DNA from: Streptomyces scabichelini
GTDB taxonomy: Bacteria; Actinomycetota; Actinomycetes; Streptomycetales; Streptomycetaceae
Assembly (NCBI RefSeq): GCF_011045015.1
Contig: NZ_JAAKZY010000055.1
Span: forward strand, 1 to 53,371
Reading direction: 5' to 3'
Length of the DNA stretch: 53,371 bases
Each line of letters starts with the position of its first letter. Positions within the stretch are counted from its first letter, which is position 1. The notes under the pieces are model-generated. The model had not been told where the DNA came from, did not search any database, and saw only the letters and a program-made list of their open reading frames with translations. Made by a program: the position numbers and the translations under genes. This document shows, piece by piece, positions 32,323 through 41,059 of this stretch.

Positions 32323-32826
32323 GTGGCGATGGAGGCCGGCCCTCGCGACACCGCACAAGGCGCAGAGCACGACACCGTACGGGATCAGCAGGATCCGGAC
32401 GGGGACCGACTGAGCCCCGACGGGCCGGACGAGACCTCGGGCGGCGTGACCGCCGACGGACCCGGGCCCGACGAGATGTTCGCGGAGCCCGAGGTCGAGG
32501 TCGAGCTGCGTCCGCAGCGCCGACTGCGCATCTGGCAGCTCGCGCCCATCGTGGGCCTCGCCGCGCTCGGCTCCCTCATGTTCGCCTTCCCGCTGGCGTT
32601 CGACTTCGGCGACAGCGGAGCCATGATCGCCATGCTCGGGCTGCTGATCTCCTCCTGTGCCGCGGGCTGGGGCATGATGGCCGCCCGCCGCGTCGGGTAC
32701 ACCTGGCCGGGCCTGCCGCAGCGAGGCTCCAGCCGACGCCCGGACTGGCGGGTCGTGATCGCGTACACCGTTGTCGTCGCCCTGGTCGTCGTCCTCGCCG
32801 TGTGGCGGGTGGCCCGCCTGCGCTGA
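32323..32826 (+). CDS. Conserved membrane protein
   Basis: The product is about 167 residues. An acidic, polar N-terminus of about 70 residues is followed by three helices: IWQLAPIVGLAALGSLMFAF, AMIAMLGLLISSCAAGWG and VVIAYTVVVALVVVLAVW, with a short basic C-terminus. A GGGAGG lies 4-5 bases before GTG 32323. An earlier GTG at 32299 and an ATG at 32329 are alternatives. It lies between miaA and dapF with normal coding bias. I recognise no functional family. Confidence 0.75.
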   Translation: MAMEAGPRDTAQGAEHDTVRDQQDPDGDRLSPDGPDETSGGVTADGPGPDEMFAEPEVEVELRPQRRLRIWQLAPIVGLAALGSLMFAFPLAFDFGDSGAMIAMLGLLISSCAAGWGMMAARRVGYTWPGLPQRGSSRRPDWRVVIAYTVVVALVVVLAVWRVARLR

Positions 32827-32873
32827 GGCCCAGAGGGCTTCTGACGGATGGCCGCGGTGTCGTAGCGACCCCG

Positions 32874-32879
32874 TACGAT
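32874..32879 (+). promoter_or_regulatory. -10 box of leaderless dapF
   Basis: TACGAT fits TANNNT and lies exactly 6 nt before the dapF ATG. That is the spacing expected when transcription starts at the A of the start codon. Confidence 0.55.
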
Positions 32880-32885
32880 CGAGGA

Positions 32886-33755
32886 ATGAGCACGCGGATC
32901 GCCTTCCTCAAGGGGCACGGGACCGAGAACGACTTCGTCATCGTCCCCGACCCCGAGAACGCCATCGACCTGTCCCCGGCCGCCGTCGCCGCCCTCTGCG
33001 ACCGCCGCGCGGGCATCGGCGGAGACGGTCTGCTGCATGTCGTACGGTCCGCCGCGCATCCCGAGGCCGAGGAGATGGCCGCCGAGGCGGAGTGGTTCAT
33101 GGACTACCGCAACGGCGACGGGTCGATCGCGGAGATGTGCGGCAATGGAGTGCGCGTGTTCGCGCGCTACCTCCAACGCGCCGGACATGTCGCCGAAGGG
33201 GACATCGCGGTCGCCACGCGCGGGGGCGTGAAGACAGTGCACATCGCCAAGGAGGGCGACATCACCGTCGGCATGGGCAAGGCGCTCCTCCCCGAAGGGG
33301 ATGTCACCGTGAGCGTCGGAGAGCGCAGCTGGCCCGCGCGCAACGTGAACATGGGCAACCCGCACGCGGTCGCCTTCGTGGACGACCTCGACGCCGCCGG
33401 TGACCTGTTCCAGCCGCCGCCCTTCAGCCCTCTCTCCGCCTACCCGGACGGGGTGAACGTCGAGTTCGTCGTCGACCGGGGCCCTCGGCACGTCGCGCTG
33501 CGGGTGCACGAGCGTGGCGCCGGCGAGACCCGCTCGTGCGGCACGGGCGCGTGTGCCGTCGCGGTGGCGGCGGCGAGACGAGACGGTGCCGATCCCGCCG
33601 TGACCGGCACCCCGGCGACGTACACCGTCGATCTGCCCGGCGGACGCCTGGTGATCACCGAGCGGCCCGACGGCGAGATCGAGATGAGCGGACCCGCGGT
33701 GATCGTCGCCGAGGGCGAGATCGACGCAGAGTGGCTCGAAACCGTAAACCCCTGA
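32886..33755 (+). CDS. dapF: Diaminopimelate epimerase DapF
   Basis: DapF interconverts LL- and meso-diaminopimelate in lysine and peptidoglycan synthesis. The protein is about 289 aa with a two-domain DapF fold. The two catalytic cysteines lie in EMCGNGVRVFARY and RSCGTGACAVAVA. The N-terminal FLKGHGTENDFVIVPD is the family start. It is preceded by a TACGAT -10 box 6 nt away; GAGGA next to the ATG is too close to be a normal ribosome site. Streptomyces cell walls use LL-DAP, which makes DapF the branch to lysine. It is cytoplasmic. Confidence 0.96.
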   Translation: MSTRIAFLKGHGTENDFVIVPDPENAIDLSPAAVAALCDRRAGIGGDGLLHVVRSAAHPEAEEMAAEAEWFMDYRNGDGSIAEMCGNGVRVFARYLQRAGHVAEGDIAVATRGGVKTVHIAKEGDITVGMGKALLPEGDVTVSVGERSWPARNVNMGNPHAVAFVDDLDAAGDLFQPPPFSPLSAYPDGVNVEFVVDRGPRHVALRVHERGAGETRSCGTGACAVAVAAARRDGADPAVTGTPATYTVDLPGGRLVITERPDGEIEMSGPAVIVAEGEIDAEWLETVNP

Positions 33756-33924
33756 ACCATCGCTCGAATGGGTGATCCGTTTCACGCTCGGCGTGAGGCG
33801 GTCAGCCGAGCGTGTTCGGCTCGGTAGCATCAAGCACCGGCCCGGACGGGGGAACGACACCATCCCCAGAGCCGTGTACGCCATGGGGTACCCCGTCCGT
33901 CGGTCAACGCAGCCGGAGGTGCCC

Positions 33925-36081
33925 ATGAGTGCGGAGGCCACAAACCCCGCGACGCCCGGCCCGATCGCGCCCGGAGCGCAGCGCAGGAGGAGCCGCCCGC
34001 GCATCGATCTGCGCCGCCTCGGCAGGGCCGCGCTCCTGGGGCCCGCGGGCCGCGACCGGCTGCCCGACGCGATCAGCCACGTGGTCGAGGCCCATCGCGC
34101 CCACCACCCCGACGCCGACCTGGAGCCACTGCGCCGGGCGTACGTCCTCGCCGAGTCCTCGCACCGCGGCCAGATGCGCAAGAGCGGTGAGCCCTACATC
34201 ACGCACCCGCTCGCCGTGACCTTGATCCTCGCCGAACTCGGCGCGGAGACCACGACCTTGACGGCGTCCCTGCTCCACGACACCGTCGAGGACACGGAAG
34301 TGACGCTAGACCAGGTGGGGGAGGAGTTCGGCGAGGAGGTCCGCTATCTCGTCGACGGCGTCACGAAGTTGGAGAAGGTCGACTACGGAGCGGCCGCCGA
34401 GCCGGAGACGTTCCGCAAGATGCTCGTGGCCACCGGCAACGACGTACGTGTGATGTCGATCAAACTCGCCGACCGGCTGCACAACATGCGCACCCTCGGC
34501 GTCATGCGCCCCGAAAAACAGGCGCGCATCGCCAAGGTGACCAGGGACGTGCTGATCCCGCTCGCCGAACGGCTCGGCGTCCAGGCGCTCAAGACCGAGC
34601 TCGAGGACCTAGTCTTCGCGATCCTGCACCCCGAGGAGTACGAGCACACGAAGGGGCTCATCGTCGACAACGCCGCGCGCGCCGACGACCCCCTCGCGGA
34701 GATCGCGGAAGAAGTGCGCACCATCCTGCGCGAGGCCGGACTCCAGGCCGAAGTCCTCATCCGGCCACGGCACTTCGTCTCCCTGCACCGCACCTCCCGC
34801 AAGCGCGGCCGGCTGCGCGGAGTGGACTTCGGACGCCTCCTGGTGCTCGTGAACGAGGACGCCGACTGCTACGGAGTCCTCGGCGAGCTGCACACCTGCC
34901 TCACGCCGGTGGTCTCGGAGTTCAAGGACTTCATCGCCGTCCCCAAGTTCAACCTGTACCAGTCGCTGCACACGGCGGTCGCCCTCCCCCAGGCTCGAAC
35001 GGACTCGCCCGGGGGGACCCACATGGCCGGCCAGGTCGCCGAAGTCCTCATCCGCACACACCAGATGCACAAGGTCGCCGAGGCCGGCGTCGTCGCGCTC
35101 GGCAATCCCTACGCTCCTCCTTCGGAGGAGCAAATGGACAGTGACGGCGAGCGAATCGACCCCACCCGCCCCGGCTGGCTCTCCCGCCTCCTCGACTGGC
35201 AGGAGGCGGCGCCGGACCCCGACACGTTCTGGTCCACGCTGCGCGAAGACCTCGCCCAGGACCGGGAGATCACCGTGTTCCGTCCCGACGGCGGCACGAT
35301 CGGGCTGCCCGCGGGCGCCAGCTGCGTGGACGCCGCGTACGCGCAGTACGGCGAGGACGCGCACGCCTGCATGGGCGCCCGCGTCAACGGGCGCCTGGCG
35401 ACGCTGAGCACGGTCCTGCGGGACGGCGACACAGTGCAGCTGCTCATGGGCCAGGACGCGTCCTCGGAGCCCTCCAAGGAGTGGCTGGAGCACGCGCGTA
35501 CGCCGGCCGCACGCATCGCCATCGAACGCTGGCTCGCCACACATCCCTCACCCAGGGAGACTCCGGACGAGGAGATCCCGGCCGCGTCCTTCAGGCCGCC
35601 CGCCGACGGGCCCTCCATGCCACCCGCCGACGCGAACGCCGTCGTCGACCAGCCCGGAGCGACCGTACGGCTCGCGGGCTGCTGTACGCCGGTACCGCCC
35701 GACACGGTCACGGGCTTCGTCGTACGCGGGGGAGTGGTGACCGTGCACCGCGCCGAGTGCGCCGTGGTGGCGCGCATGAAAGGCGCGGGGCGCACGGAGG
35801 TCGACGTGCGCTGGGGCGATACCACGGAGTGCCGCGTCACGCTGGTCGCCGAGTCCTTCGGGCGGCCCCATCTGCTGGCCGACCTCACCGAAGCCATCGC
35901 CCTGGAGGGTGTCGCCATCGTCTCGGCGACCGTCGAACCCCCCAGCCAGCAGCGCGTACGCCACACCTACACGCTCCAACTCCCGGACGCCGCACATCTT
36001 CCCGCGCTGATGCGGGCGATGCGCAATGTGCCGGGCGTGTACGACGTGAGCCGGGCCCAGCACCAGGCGACGACTCCGTAG
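33925..36081 (+). CDS. rshA: RelA/SpoT homologue (RSH), (p)ppGpp hydrolase with altered synthetase domain
   Basis: The product is about 718 aa. The N-terminal HD hydrolase is intact (SSHRGQMRKSGEPYITHPLA, SLLHDTVEDTEV, RLHNMRTLG). In the synthetase domain PKFNLYQSLHTAV and the AEVLIRT segment are kept, but the G-loop reads IRPRHFVSLHRTS and the DLxAxR metal-site motif is not recognisable (GVDFGRLLVLVNE). TGS and the CTPVPPD zinc-finger/ACT part follow. I chose ATG 33925 with GGAGG 5 nt upstream. By position and features this is the second Streptomyces RSH, rshA, distinct from relA. From memory, overexpressed S. coelicolor rshA showed apparent synthetase activity, so the altered domain is not proof of loss. 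Confidence 0.88.
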   Translation: MSAEATNPATPGPIAPGAQRRRSRPRIDLRRLGRAALLGPAGRDRLPDAISHVVEAHRAHHPDADLEPLRRAYVLAESSHRGQMRKSGEPYITHPLAVTLILAELGAETTTLTASLLHDTVEDTEVTLDQVGEEFGEEVRYLVDGVTKLEKVDYGAAAEPETFRKMLVATGNDVRVMSIKLADRLHNMRTLGVMRPEKQARIAKVTRDVLIPLAERLGVQALKTELEDLVFAILHPEEYEHTKGLIVDNAARADDPLAEIAEEVRTILREAGLQAEVLIRPRHFVSLHRTSRKRGRLRGVDFGRLLVLVNEDADCYGVLGELHTCLTPVVSEFKDFIAVPKFNLYQSLHTAVALPQARTDSPGGTHMAGQVAEVLIRTHQMHKVAEAGVVALGNPYAPPSEEQMDSDGERIDPTRPGWLSRLLDWQEAAPDPDTFWSTLREDLAQDREITVFRPDGGTIGLPAGASCVDAAYAQYGEDAHACMGARVNGRLATLSTVLRDGDTVQLLMGQDASSEPSKEWLEHARTPAARIAIERWLATHPSPRETPDEEIPAASFRPPADGPSMPPADANAVVDQPGATVRLAGCCTPVPPDTVTGFVVRGGVVTVHRAECAVVARMKGAGRTEVDVRWGDTTECRVTLVAESFGRPHLLADLTEAIALEGVAIVSATVEPPSQQRVRHTYTLQLPDAAHLPALMRAMRNVPGVYDVSRAQHQATTP

Positions 36082-36182
36082 TAGGCCATCGGCGGGCCAT
36101 CAGCAGGTCATCGGCCACCCGTTCGAGTGTGCGCGGAGCGAGTCGTCACCGCGCGCCGCGCGGGCGCTGATAGCCGTGGTCC

Positions 36183-37709
36183 ATGCCGCTGACCTCCAGA
36201 AACACCACGACTCTCAGAACCAGGGCCGCACGCCCGAAGGCCCACAGACCACTCCGTACGGCGTTGCTCGCCTCCGCATCCTGCGTCTGCCTCATCGCCG
36301 CGAGTGCCCCCGCACCGGCGGCGCCGCTCGGTGTCGGCGACCGCCTCTTCCCGCACCTGGGCAACCCTGGGTACGACGTCCTGGCGTACGACCTCGCCTT
36401 CGCCTATCGCGGCAACAACAGCGAGCCACTGCCGTCCGTCACCACGATCGATGCCTGGGTGACAGACCGGTTGGAGCAGATCAATCTTGACTACTCGCAC
36501 GGAACAGTGCGATCGGTCGAGGTCAACGGCGTGCCCGCGGAGTTCCGCAGCGCGGGTGAAGACCTGGTGGTCACACCCGCGAAGCGGCTGGTCCCGGGCA
36601 GCCGGATGCGGATCACCGTGGGCCACCACAGCGACCCGACGCCCGGAAAGGGCGTGGAGAGCGGCTGGGTGCGGACCAAGGACGGGCTCGCCATGGCCAA
36701 CCAGATCGACGCCGCACACCGGGTCTTCCCGAGCAACGATCACCCCTCCGACAAGGCGATGTTCACCATCCGTGTCACCGCGCCAGACGGATACACGGCC
36801 GTGGCCAACGGACTGCCGCTCGGAACGGCCCGCCGCGCGGGAACGACCACCTGGACGTACCGAACCGAGCACCCCATGGCCACCGAACTCACCCAGGTGT
36901 CCATCGGCCGCTCCTCCGTGCCGCACAGAAGCGGCCCCGCCGGTCTTCCCGTACGCGATGTGGTGCCCACCAAGGACCGCAAGAAGCTGGAGCCCTGGCT
37001 CAGGAAGACACCCCAGCAGATCGCCTGGATGGAGAGGAAGGTCGGCAGCTATCCCTTCGAGACGTACGGGCTGCTGGTCGCCGACGCGCGGACCGGGTTC
37101 GAACTCGAGACACAGACGCTCTCTCTCTTCGAGAGAGAGCTCTTCACGCGGCCCGACTTCCCGAAGTGGTACGTCGAGTCGATCATGGTGCACGAGCTGG
37201 CACACCAGTGGTTCGGCAACAGCGTCACCCCGCGCTCCTGGTCCGACCTGTGGCTCAACGAAGGACACGCCACCTGGTACGAGGCCCTGTACGCGGAGGA
37301 GACGGCAGGCAAGCCCTTGAAGACGCGGATGCGTGAGGCCTACCAGGCGTCCGACGCCTGGCGGGCCGCCGGAGGCCCTCCCGCGGCACCCAAGGGTCCC
37401 GAGCCAGGCCAGAAGATCAGCATCTTCCGGCCGAACGTCTACGACGGCAGCGCCCTGGTTCTGTACGCGCTGCGCCAGGAGATCGGCCGCCCGGCCTTCG
37501 AGCGGCTGGAGCGGACCTGGGCGAACATCCACCGTGACCGCACCGTGACGACCGCGGACTTCGAAGACCTCGCGTCGGCCAGCGCGGGCCGCGATCTGAG
37601 CGGCTTCTTCAAGGCCTGGCTGTACGGAAACAAGACCCCGTCCATGCCGGGACACCCGGACTGGCGGAGCGTCGCGCCCGCCAAGGAGAGGGCGAGGCTC
37701 AAGCGATAA
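36183..37709 (+). CDS. Secreted M1 family zinc metallopeptidase
   Basis: This is an aminopeptidase-type protein of 508 aa. The zinc site is HELAHQ at residues 337-342 with the third ligand at E360 in LNEGHATW. The N-terminal half is the M1 saddle domain. A signal peptide is likely: basic N-terminus with RR and K residues, hydrophobic ALLASASCVCLIAASA, and AxA cleavage near APAAP. The GxMEN exopeptidase motif of typical aminopeptidase N is not seen (TGFELETQTLS takes its place), so specificity may differ from classical aminopeptidase N. The gene stands alone between rshA and hflX; no promoter is obvious. Confidence 0.88.
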   Translation: MPLTSRNTTTLRTRAARPKAHRPLRTALLASASCVCLIAASAPAPAAPLGVGDRLFPHLGNPGYDVLAYDLAFAYRGNNSEPLPSVTTIDAWVTDRLEQINLDYSHGTVRSVEVNGVPAEFRSAGEDLVVTPAKRLVPGSRMRITVGHHSDPTPGKGVESGWVRTKDGLAMANQIDAAHRVFPSNDHPSDKAMFTIRVTAPDGYTAVANGLPLGTARRAGTTTWTYRTEHPMATELTQVSIGRSSVPHRSGPAGLPVRDVVPTKDRKKLEPWLRKTPQQIAWMERKVGSYPFETYGLLVADARTGFELETQTLSLFERELFTRPDFPKWYVESIMVHELAHQWFGNSVTPRSWSDLWLNEGHATWYEALYAEETAGKPLKTRMREAYQASDAWRAAGGPPAAPKGPEPGQKISIFRPNVYDGSALVLYALRQEIGRPAFERLERTWANIHRDRTVTTADFEDLASASAGRDLSGFFKAWLYGNKTPSMPGHPDWRSVAPAKERARLKR

Positions 37710-37806
37710 CTCGGATGACGAGACGGGGCTGCCGTGCAACCATCGTCAGGTCGACGACGCGGCACCCCGGGTCTCCGGCATGATCCGCCGGACACGCCCC
37801 GGGCCG

Positions 37807-37832
37807 GGAATCTCCCGGCGGCCCCGGACGTT
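37807..37832 (+). promoter_or_regulatory. SigR-type promoter of hflX
   Basis: GGAAT (37807-37811) is followed after exactly 18 bases by GTT (37830-37832). This equals the consensus of the Streptomyces thiol-stress sigma factor SigR. It lies about 62 bases upstream of the hflX ATG with a good ribosome site in between. Confidence 0.6.
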
Positions 37833-37893
37833 GTCTCCAGTGACGGACCGCGGTTCGTCGCCCCACAGGTATCCCCATCGACGTAAGGACCCA

Positions 37894-39387
37894 ATGACCT
37901 CCTCTTCTTCCCCTTCCCAGGACACGCAGAGCCTCGTGCAGAACTACCCCGAAGGTCTTCGGGCCGATGCCCTGATGGAAGAGGACGTCGCCTGGAGCCA
38001 CGCGATCGACGGAGAGTGGGACGGCGACCAGTTCGACCGTTCCGACCGCGCGGCACTGCGCCGCGTCGCGGGCCTCTCCACCGAGCTCGAGGACGTCACC
38101 GAGGTCGAGTACCGACAGCTCCGCCTCGAGCGTGTGGTGCTCGTCGGGGTGTGGACCTCGGGGACCGCGGCCGACGCGGACAACTCCCTCGCGGAGCTGG
38201 CCGCTCTCGCGGAGACAGCGGGCGCTCTGGTGCTCGACGGCGTGATCCAGCGCCGCGACAAGGCGGACCCGGCCACGTACATCGGCTCCGGCAAGGCCAA
38301 CGAGTTGCGCGACATCGTGCTCGAGACCGGCGCGGACACCGTCATCTGCGACGGTGAACTCTCCCCGGGACAGCTGATCCACCTCGAGGACGTCGTCAAG
38401 GTCAAGGTGATCGACCGCACCGCCCTGATCCTCGACATCTTCGCCCAGCACGCCAAGTCCCGAGAGGGCAAGGCGCAGGTCGCGCTCGCGCAGATGCAGT
38501 ACATGCTGCCGCGGCTGCGAGGCTGGGGTCAGTCGCTGTCCCGTCAGATGGGCGGCGGCAAGGGCGGCGGTCTCGCCACCCGTGGTCCCGGTGAGACCAA
38601 GATCGAGACGGACCGGCGCCGTATCCGCGAGAAGATGGCGAAGATGCGCCGGGAGATCGCGGCCATGAAGGCCGGCCGCGACATCCAGCGCCGGGAGCGC
38701 CGTCGCAAGAAGGTGCCCTCGGTCGCCATCGCCGGTTACACCAACGCGGGCAAGTCCTCGCTGCTCAACCGGCTCACGGGCGCGGGCGTCCTGGTCGAGA
38801 ACGCGCTGTTCGCGACCCTCGACCCGACCGTGCGTCGGGCTGAGACACCCAGCGGGCGGCTCTACACGCTCGCGGACACCGTCGGGTTCGTACGACACCT
38901 GCCGCACCACCTCGTCGAGGCGTTCCGCTCCACGATGGAGGAGGTCGGCGACTCGGACCTGATCCTGCACGTGGTGGACGGTTCGCATCCGGCGCCGGAG
39001 GAGCAGCTGGCCGCCGTGCGCGCGGTCATCCGCGACGTGGGCGCGACCGACGTGCCCGAGGTCGTGGTGATCAACAAGGCGGACGCTGCCGACCCGCTGG
39101 TGCTTCAGCGGCTGATGCGGATCGAGAAGCGCTCCATCGCGGTCTCGGCCCGCACGGGCCAGGGCATCGACGAGCTGCTCGCGCTCATCGACGTCGAACT
39201 GCCGCACCCCTCGGTCGAGATCGAGGCGCTCGTGCCGTACACGCACGGCCGGCTCGTCGCCCGCGCTCACACCGACGGCGAGGTGATCTCCGAGGAGCAC
39301 ACCCCGGAGGGCACGCTGCTCAAGCTGCGGGTGCATGAGGAACTGGCGGCGGAGCTGGCACCGTACGTTCCGGCGCCGGCCCTCTGA
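37894..39387 (+). CDS. hflX: Ribosome-splitting GTPase HflX
   Basis: HflX binds ribosomes and rescues stalled or stress-hibernating ribosomes. The protein is about 497 aa. The N-terminal HflX domain contains NSLAELAALAETAGA and YIGSGKANELRD. The linker is GGGLATRGPGETKIETDRR. G1 is GYTNAGKSS at about 280-288, G3 DTVGFVRHLP and G4 NKAD. The ATG 37894 is preceded by TAAGGA; the frame is open upstream to 37780 but would run through the SigR-type promoter. Induction by thiol stress is inferred from that promoter. It ends 65 bases before a strong bidirectional terminator. Confidence 0.95.
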   Translation: MTSSSSPSQDTQSLVQNYPEGLRADALMEEDVAWSHAIDGEWDGDQFDRSDRAALRRVAGLSTELEDVTEVEYRQLRLERVVLVGVWTSGTAADADNSLAELAALAETAGALVLDGVIQRRDKADPATYIGSGKANELRDIVLETGADTVICDGELSPGQLIHLEDVVKVKVIDRTALILDIFAQHAKSREGKAQVALAQMQYMLPRLRGWGQSLSRQMGGGKGGGLATRGPGETKIETDRRRIREKMAKMRREIAAMKAGRDIQRRERRRKKVPSVAIAGYTNAGKSSLLNRLTGAGVLVENALFATLDPTVRRAETPSGRLYTLADTVGFVRHLPHHLVEAFRSTMEEVGDSDLILHVVDGSHPAPEEQLAAVRAVIRDVGATDVPEVVVINKADAADPLVLQRLMRIEKRSIAVSARTGQGIDELLALIDVELPHPSVEIEALVPYTHGRLVARAHTDGEVISEEHTPEGTLLKLRVHEELAAELAPYVPAPAL

Positions 39388-39390
39388 TCC

Positions 39391-39440
39391 ACAGAGTTCG
39401 TCTGGTCCACAGGCATCGTCACAGAGTTCCTCTGGTCCAC
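39391..39440. repeat. 20-base direct repeat after hflX
   Basis: ACAGAGTTC(G/C)TCTGGTCCAC occurs at 39391-39410 and at 39421-39440, with one mismatch and a 30-base period. It lies between the hflX stop and the terminator palindrome. Confidence 0.85.
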
Positions 39441-39452
39441 ACAGCTCCACAC

Positions 39453-39494
39453 GGTGAAGGCCCGCCCCCTCTCGAGAGGGGGCGGGCCTTCACC
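39453..39494. terminator. Bidirectional terminator, perfect 42-base palindrome
   Basis: The 42 bases form a perfect palindrome centred on CTCGAG at 39473/39474, with GC-rich arms of 21 bases. It lies between convergent hflX and the trypsin-like gene (which ends at 39508) and should stop transcription from both. Confidence 0.88.
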
Positions 39495-39507
39495 CGTCAG
39501 CGTGCGG

Positions 39508-40737
39508 TCACTGACCTGCGAACTTCTCGCTCACCTCGTCGTAGACGCCCTTGGCCTCCTTGCCCAGGTGCGGGCCCGCCAGCCAGCCCGCGGTCACCGG
39601 GCCGATCGAGGTGTTGGACACCAGCGCGGGCTTGCCGTCCGAGCCCGTCGCCACCCAGCCGCCGCCGGACGAACCGCCGGTCATCGTGCAGCCGATGCGG
39701 TACATCGTCGGGTCGGACTTGGCGAGCGAGAGCCTGCCCGGCTCGTCCTTGCACTGGTACATCGTCTCGCCGTCGAACGGCTTCGCGGCCGGGTAACCGG
39801 TCGCCGTGATGCCGCCGACCTCGGACACGGCCGGAGCGTCGAACTCGACCGGAAGGGCCGAACCGACCGTCTCCTCCAGGGACTTGCCGCCACTGCCCTC
39901 CTCCGGCGTCACATGAATGACGGCGAAGTCGTACGAGGCACCCTGGCCGCCCGTCGCACCGCCCTGCTCGATCCACTGGTCCGAGGTCTGCACCCAGTCA
40001 CCCCACCAGACACCGTACGGAGCGACCTCCTCCTGGGTGGCGTTCGTGAGCTCAGCCGCCGACTTGGCGTCGTTGTTGTACGAGGGCACGAAGGCGATGT
40101 TGCGGTACCAGCCGCCCGCCTTGCCGGCGTGCACGCAGTGGCCCGCCGTCCACACGAGGTTGGACTTGCCGGGGTTGGCCGGGTCCTCGACCACGGTCGC
40201 GGAGCAGACCATCGTGCCCTCGGGCGAGTCGAAGAACACCTTGCCCGCCTCGGGGGCGTTGTCGTGGTACGCAGCCTGCACGGGCTGCGCCTCCACGGGC
40301 GCCGGCTCCGGGTCGGTGACGCCCTGGTCACCGGAGATGTCGTTCTCGTCGACGCCCTTGCCCTGGTCCGGGTCCTCGGCCTCGCGCATGCGGTCCGGGT
40401 CCCACAGGTCCTCGATGATCGGGTTGACGAAGTCGCCGGCCTCGCGCAGCCAGTCGTCCTTGTCCCAGTTCTTCCAGGCGCCGCCCTTCCACTGGTCCAG
40501 ATCGATCCCGTGTTCCTTGAGCCGGTCCTTGATGTCGTCCGGGATCTGGATCTTTTCGCCGCCGGCGGCCGCGGTGGCGGACGCGTCGCCGCCCGCGTTC
40601 GTGTCGTCGCCGGAACTACAGGCGGTGGCGGTCAGTGCCAGCGCGGTGGCCAGGCCGACCGCCGCCAGCACGGGGGAGGTTCCGCGGCGCGTGCCCCTCC
40701 CTCGACGGGCGGCGAAGAGCGGGCGTATGGATCGCAT
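39508..40737 (-). CDS. Trypsin-like serine protease, lipoprotein
   Basis: This is a secreted S1-type peptidase of about 409 residues. The signal peptide has a basic start (RRGRGTRRG) and the hydrophobic core VLAAVGLATALALTATAC, with the lipobox cysteine at 40. An acidic linker of about 110 residues separates the lipid anchor from the protease domain. The catalytic triad is His in VWTAGHCVHAG, Asp in ASYDFAVIHV and Ser in MTGGSSGGGWV. The ATG 40737 has GGGGGAG 7 nt upstream. The long acidic spacer and the frequent Trp residues (WKGGAWKNWDKDDWL) are odd and could bind the cell wall or a partner. Its role is unknown. Confidence 0.88.
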   Translation of the reverse strand: MRSIRPLFAARRGRGTRRGTSPVLAAVGLATALALTATACSSGDDTNAGGDASATAAAGGEKIQIPDDIKDRLKEHGIDLDQWKGGAWKNWDKDDWLREAGDFVNPIIEDLWDPDRMREAEDPDQGKGVDENDISGDQGVTDPEPAPVEAQPVQAAYHDNAPEAGKVFFDSPEGTMVCSATVVEDPANPGKSNLVWTAGHCVHAGKAGGWYRNIAFVPSYNNDAKSAAELTNATQEEVAPYGVWWGDWVQTSDQWIEQGGATGGQGASYDFAVIHVTPEEGSGGKSLEETVGSALPVEFDAPAVSEVGGITATGYPAAKPFDGETMYQCKDEPGRLSLAKSDPTMYRIGCTMTGGSSGGGWVATGSDGKPALVSNTSIGPVTAGWLAGPHLGKEAKGVYDEVSEKFAGQ

Positions 40738-40833
40738 GGTGTAACTCCCCCTGGACGTAAGAGAACTCTGAGCTGCCATATGCAGCTTCGTACGGATCTG
40801 CCGATCCGGACTTGCCCGGACGGGACCGTGTAC

Positions 40834-40860
40834 GCCGTTCAGCAGGGATCGCTGAACGGC
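40834..40860. repeat. Inverted repeat 10-7-10 upstream of the siderophore genes
   Basis: GCCGTTCAGC at 40834-40843 and its complement GCTGAACGGC at 40851-40860 flank the loop AGGGATC. The arms are perfect. Confidence 0.7.
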
Positions 40861-40894
40861 ACCAAAGACTATGCCGTTGCTGTGGGGGACTTCC

Positions 40895-40917
40895 GACGGA
40901 ACGGCAACGGTTCCGTC
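40895..40917. repeat. Inverted repeat 8-7-8 upstream of the siderophore genes
   Basis: GACGGAAC at 40895-40902 and GTTCCGTC at 40910-40917 flank a 7-base loop. The loop length equals that of the repeat 60 bases away, but the arm sequence differs. Confidence 0.65.
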
Positions 40918-41059
40918 ACGGCAGGGATCTTCGTCCCACCGTTGCCCCTCGGGGTCCACGTCGTTGGTACGTACGGGGGACGTTCCGCCTGCGTTCATCC
41001 CTTGCCGCCCCTCGGGGTGGCCGAGCAACTCGCCTCTGGACAGCGGGAGGACCGACAAC

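Larger units (their letters stand above)
40738..41059. other. Divergent region protease/siderophore genes (322 bases)
   Basis: I see no gene here. It contains two inverted repeats with 7-base loops (40834-40860 and 40895-40917), which look like operators for one of the two divergent units. I found no DmdR/IdeR iron box (TTAGGTTAGGCTNACCTAA-like) anywhere in it. Confidence 0.6.
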
